Shown piece by piece: positions 60,750 through 64,000 of a stretch of DNA of 64,000 nucleotides (positions within the stretch are counted from its first letter, which is position 1; each line of letters begins with the position of its first letter). A program made the position numbers and the translations under genes. The notes beneath the pieces are model-generated. The model did no database searches. It was not told where the DNA came from and saw only the letters and a program-made list of their open reading frames with translations. Origin of the DNA: Sphagnum compactum (lineage: Eukaryota; Bryophyta; Sphagnopsida; Sphagnales); assembly GCA_965153455.1 (NCBI GenBank), contig OZ234503.1, positions 14,885,118-14,949,117 of the forward strand, in the 5' to 3' direction.

Positions 60750-63005
60750 TTTGTTACTGTTGCTTTAGATTACGCTAAGGTTTAAATGCAACAATTAGTA
60801 GTTATATAAGCGCAAGCTATAGCTTGGAAACCACACAATCGAACCTCATTGTGTTTGGGCTTTTTTGTTGTAAATGACAACTTACTTATGGATCTTGAGA
60901 ACCACAAATGTTGAAATGCTTTATTTGTAGAATAGAGCAATTTGGTGCTCTTGATTTATGCCAATGTTTTACTTTATGAAAATGCCTTATTAAATATGGT
61001 AAGATTAATGGGATCACTAACATGAAGACCCATGTCGAATTTGCACATCCAAAGTTGGTTGCTTGTAGAAAGTTGGCCATTACTAAAGAACTTATTATTG
61101 TTGTTGCAAGTCATAGTTGACAGTCTAGGCATAAGCAGTCTGGGCTATTTGGGTGTGCAGTCACATCATATTTTGGTGTTACAAACCCTTATAAGAAGTC
61201 TAATGAGGCACAACAACAATTTCTTGAAGACCTAGTCTTGTATACTTGCAAGAGGTACATGCCCCTTTCCACTTGTGAGAATACTTGGTTGAAGAGGTTG
61301 GTATTATACCTCTACCCGCGTGTTGTTTTTCTTTCTTGGGCTACGTTTGTAGAAGAAGTGTTGCCTACAATCGTAAAAAAACCCATGCAATTACATGTGT
61401 TGCTAAAGCTTGCTAAGGCAACAACATTATCAACTAATTTTGATCTTTAGATGTCCAGAGGCGGCATGGGCACCTTTGCCTTGGTAATCAATTATTTGAA
61501 TGAATCTTGGATGCCCCATCATGTTACCATTGGTTTATTTGAGGTTCATGAAAACATTAGGCTTTCCATGGCTAATTAGTTACGTTCATTACTTGAAAAG
61601 TATGATCTAATGCATCATATGATTACCTTTGTGAAAGATGAAGGCATCAATTTGATGTCTATGGTAACAACATTGTGTTTCGTTATTGATTGTCCCCCTT
61701 TGAAATTTCAGCGGGTTTATGAAGGTACGTGTTTTGGTCACATTATGTCTAAAAGCCTACCAATATGTTATTAATGATGAAAAGGTGACTATAGGTTAGT
61801 GTGAAGGCTACCAAAGGGAACTTACAAAAGACAATCACATGGACAAAAAGTTAGCTAAAGGAAGGCAGGAGTGGGAAAAGGCATGTGTTGAGAGGGGGTT
61901 GCGGCTTTAGAAACTTAAAACCCTAATGAAGACAAGATTTGCTAGTAAGGTAATCATGTTTGAAGAGGTATTAGAATTCAAAGAGGCCATTCTTTTGTGT
62001 TATGGGTGGCAAAAAACAATTACTTTGCAACAAAAGGTTCCTAAGGCTGAGGTATAGGCAATTGCAAAAACATTCACATCTATTTTAAATTGTGTTGCCA
62101 CTGCTTGTGTAATGAACCAATCACAAGGGCACTAACTACTATCTGATGTTCTTAATATATGTATAAATTTGACATTGACTTTGGAGGTTGAGGTTAGATA
62201 GGCTATTGATGTTTTTAATGTTTTGGATGCATTTGATGTTAAGTTTGTCATCTTTCAAAACAATATGCAAACAAAAGTTGTTAAGGTCATCAAACCTTTT
62301 TGCAATTTCTACAAGCCTGTGATTCACATTAAGTGCACAATATGCTTGCCTTTATGTTTAATCCTAGGTTCAAGTCTTTGAGGGTTGTGGAAAACTATGT
62401 GAGAGGTGGGGCTTGTATTCGTCTTGTTGCAAACTATGATGTTAATGCAGTAATCCCTCTTCTGATGACTATGTTTGAAGTATTAAACCCTAGTATCCAA
62501 GCATGTGCAGTAAAAGTTATTGGATTTGTTGATGGATTTGGTGACTCTATTGAAAAAGACAATAATATATTCGGTGTGGGCACATCTATGGAAGAATCAT
62601 CATGTGCATTTGTTGTTGGGGAGTTGTCCTTGTTCAGGAGGTTACATGTATGCCTTGCTACATGTGTTGATCCTTTAGCCTAGTTGCGGATTCATGAAAC
62701 ACAATTCCCAAATGTTAACTTCCTTGATAAACAAATATTGAGAATTCCAAGTCACAGATTGAAACTGAACGTGTGTTCAATCTTGTTGGAATGTTGATAG
62801 CTTTGAAACACTATAGGTTGTAGGTGGATAATTTAAACTAAATCATCACCATGGTGAAGAATTGGCCTGACGATCTTTATTTGAATTGTTCACGACATAA
62901 GGATTTGATAAACTTTCTAAAAGTTGAATTTATATTGGTTGAAGACAATTATGATTTGATTGAAGAATCAAATTATTTTGAGGAATTGGAACTAGATAAG
63001 GATTA
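60750..63005 (+). pseudogene. hAT-superfamily transposase relic
   Basis: Pieces in plus-strand frames read PRVVFLSWATFVEEVLP, FDL-stop-MSRGGMGTFALVI, WMPHHVTIGLFEVHEN, SLLEKYDLMHHMITFVKDEG, MLAFMFNPRFKSLRVVENYV, and a C-terminal segment before a TAA near 63003. The block order and the FDL-MS and LDPRFK-type motifs fit a plant hAT transposase (DDE core and dimerisation region). Stops at 61448 and 61577 and several frame changes make it dead. The ends of the element were not found. Confidence 0.6.
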
Positions 63006-64000
63006 ATTTAACATTGGCAAGGTTAGCTACAAAATTGTTGTTGTTTTTGGGATTACAAAATTTGAATGATAATTTGCACTTTGCACTTCATTTGAACTAA
63101 CAATTTGGTCTTTTTATTCATGCAGAGATTACTTGTGGAGCTCATCAACAATAGGGATGGCTTATGTTGTGTTGGGTGTGTTTGCGGGTTAGGTGGGGTG
63201 TATGTGGGGTGTGGTTGGGCCAAGAAACTTGTGTTACATTGGGCACAATTCTTTAAAGAACCACGGTTCAACTCCTTCACAAGTTATTAAATTTTTAATG
63301 TTTTTTAATGTTTTAATGAGGTAGGTCTATGATTGCAAAATTAATTCCAAAGGTTAAGATGTATTCCTAACCTTTATACGTATCCTATGATTAGCGAGAA
63401 TTTGAAAACCGAAAATGGATATCTGCCAAAATGAAAAATAAAAATAAAATACATATTCATCTGGTGAATTATATTCTTAATTTTGTTATTGTGCATCTCC
63501 ATATGTTATAACTTTTTGAAGAATATTCCATATAGAAAACTTGAGAAATGCCTCAAATCTTCATATCCGAGCAACACTGGTTTTTCTTTTCTTTTCTCAA
63601 TGTAGATTGGATGATATTTTTGCTATCAAAGGAGCATTTTTCCAATCCACTAGAATAGTTTCATGCAATTATTCATGTAATTTGCAAGTTTTGGTATATG
63701 TTGAAATGATGTTTGGATCATAATCACACATAGATTGTGAAGGTTATAACTATGTCACTAGTGGTAGCTTAAAAATTTTGTTGCTCTATATATGGAAAAA
63801 GTTGCGATCTTCATTCTCTTCCATTGAATGGAACTCCCATTTCTAAAACATATTGTGTGTCGTTTCTAGTTCCCTTTTAAGTTATTTTGTTCCATCTTGA
63901 CAAGGCAATGATTTCGTTCTCTAATTTCATTCGGATATATTCATTAGTAGAAATCAACCAAAATGTAACCACTTCGTTTGCAATTACATGCGATTTATAG
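63006..64000. other. Gene-free stretch to window end
   Basis: No gene or repeat boundary supported. Confidence 0.45.

Noticed and set aside
1-64000. tRNA, rRNA and organellar genes
   Set aside because: I looked for tRNA T-loop cores (GGTTCGANTCC) and conserved rRNA stretches on both strands and found none.

Overview
This window looks like nuclear DNA of a land plant with a large, repeat-rich genome. Three intact spliced protein genes of plant type (a receptor-like kinase, a Dof transcription factor and a 14-exon vitamin B6 / NAD(P)HX-repair gene) sit in long AT-rich stretches full of transposon remains. I could not fix the species. The mix (a chromodomain Ty3/gypsy element with a Tf1/sushi-like gag, degraded gypsy and hAT relics, many small foldback elements) would fit a seed-free plant such as a fern, but that is only an inference.

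Layout. 0-1.7 kb: receptor-like kinase (+), two exons. 1.7-7.9 kb: gene-free, with a 132-bp tandem duplication and two foldback elements. 7.9-15.3 kb: old, heavily mutated Ty3/gypsy element on the minus strand, with tRNA-Met-type primer binding site. 15.3-19.3 kb: repeats. 19.33-25.09 kb: a young, complete-looking 5,762-bp chromodomain Ty3/gypsy element (+) with 267-bp LTRs, a 5-bp target duplication, gag, pol and two nonsense codons. 25.1-32.7 kb: gene-free, with a TTAGAGC-ended miniature element and a foldback element. 32.7-35.5 kb: Dof transcription factor (+) with a long GC-richer leader. 36.1-47.6 kb: small elements, an inverted pair of AT-rich repeats, G/C homopolymer tracts and hairpins. 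47.6-51.9 kb: PDX3-type gene (-), fully resolved into 14 exons that splice in frame to 571 aa. 52.75-52.96 kb: tandem repeats behind its promoter. 53-64 kb: gene-free, with ACGT-core repeats, interstitial telomere-like DNA, a LEA-like relic (-) and a hAT transposase relic (+).

The three host genes have no evident joint function. The kinase would act at the plasma membrane, the Dof protein in the nucleus, and the PDX3-type enzyme probably in plastids, making pyridoxal 5'-phosphate and repairing damaged NAD(P)H.

The most interesting item is the 19.3-25.1 kb retrotransposon. It has no tRNA-type primer site after its 5' LTR. Instead the ten bases that begin two bases inside the element are perfectly complementary to the predicted 5' end of its own transcript. 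That is the layout of the self-priming Tf1/sushi elements known from fission yeast and fish, and its gag also resembles that branch.
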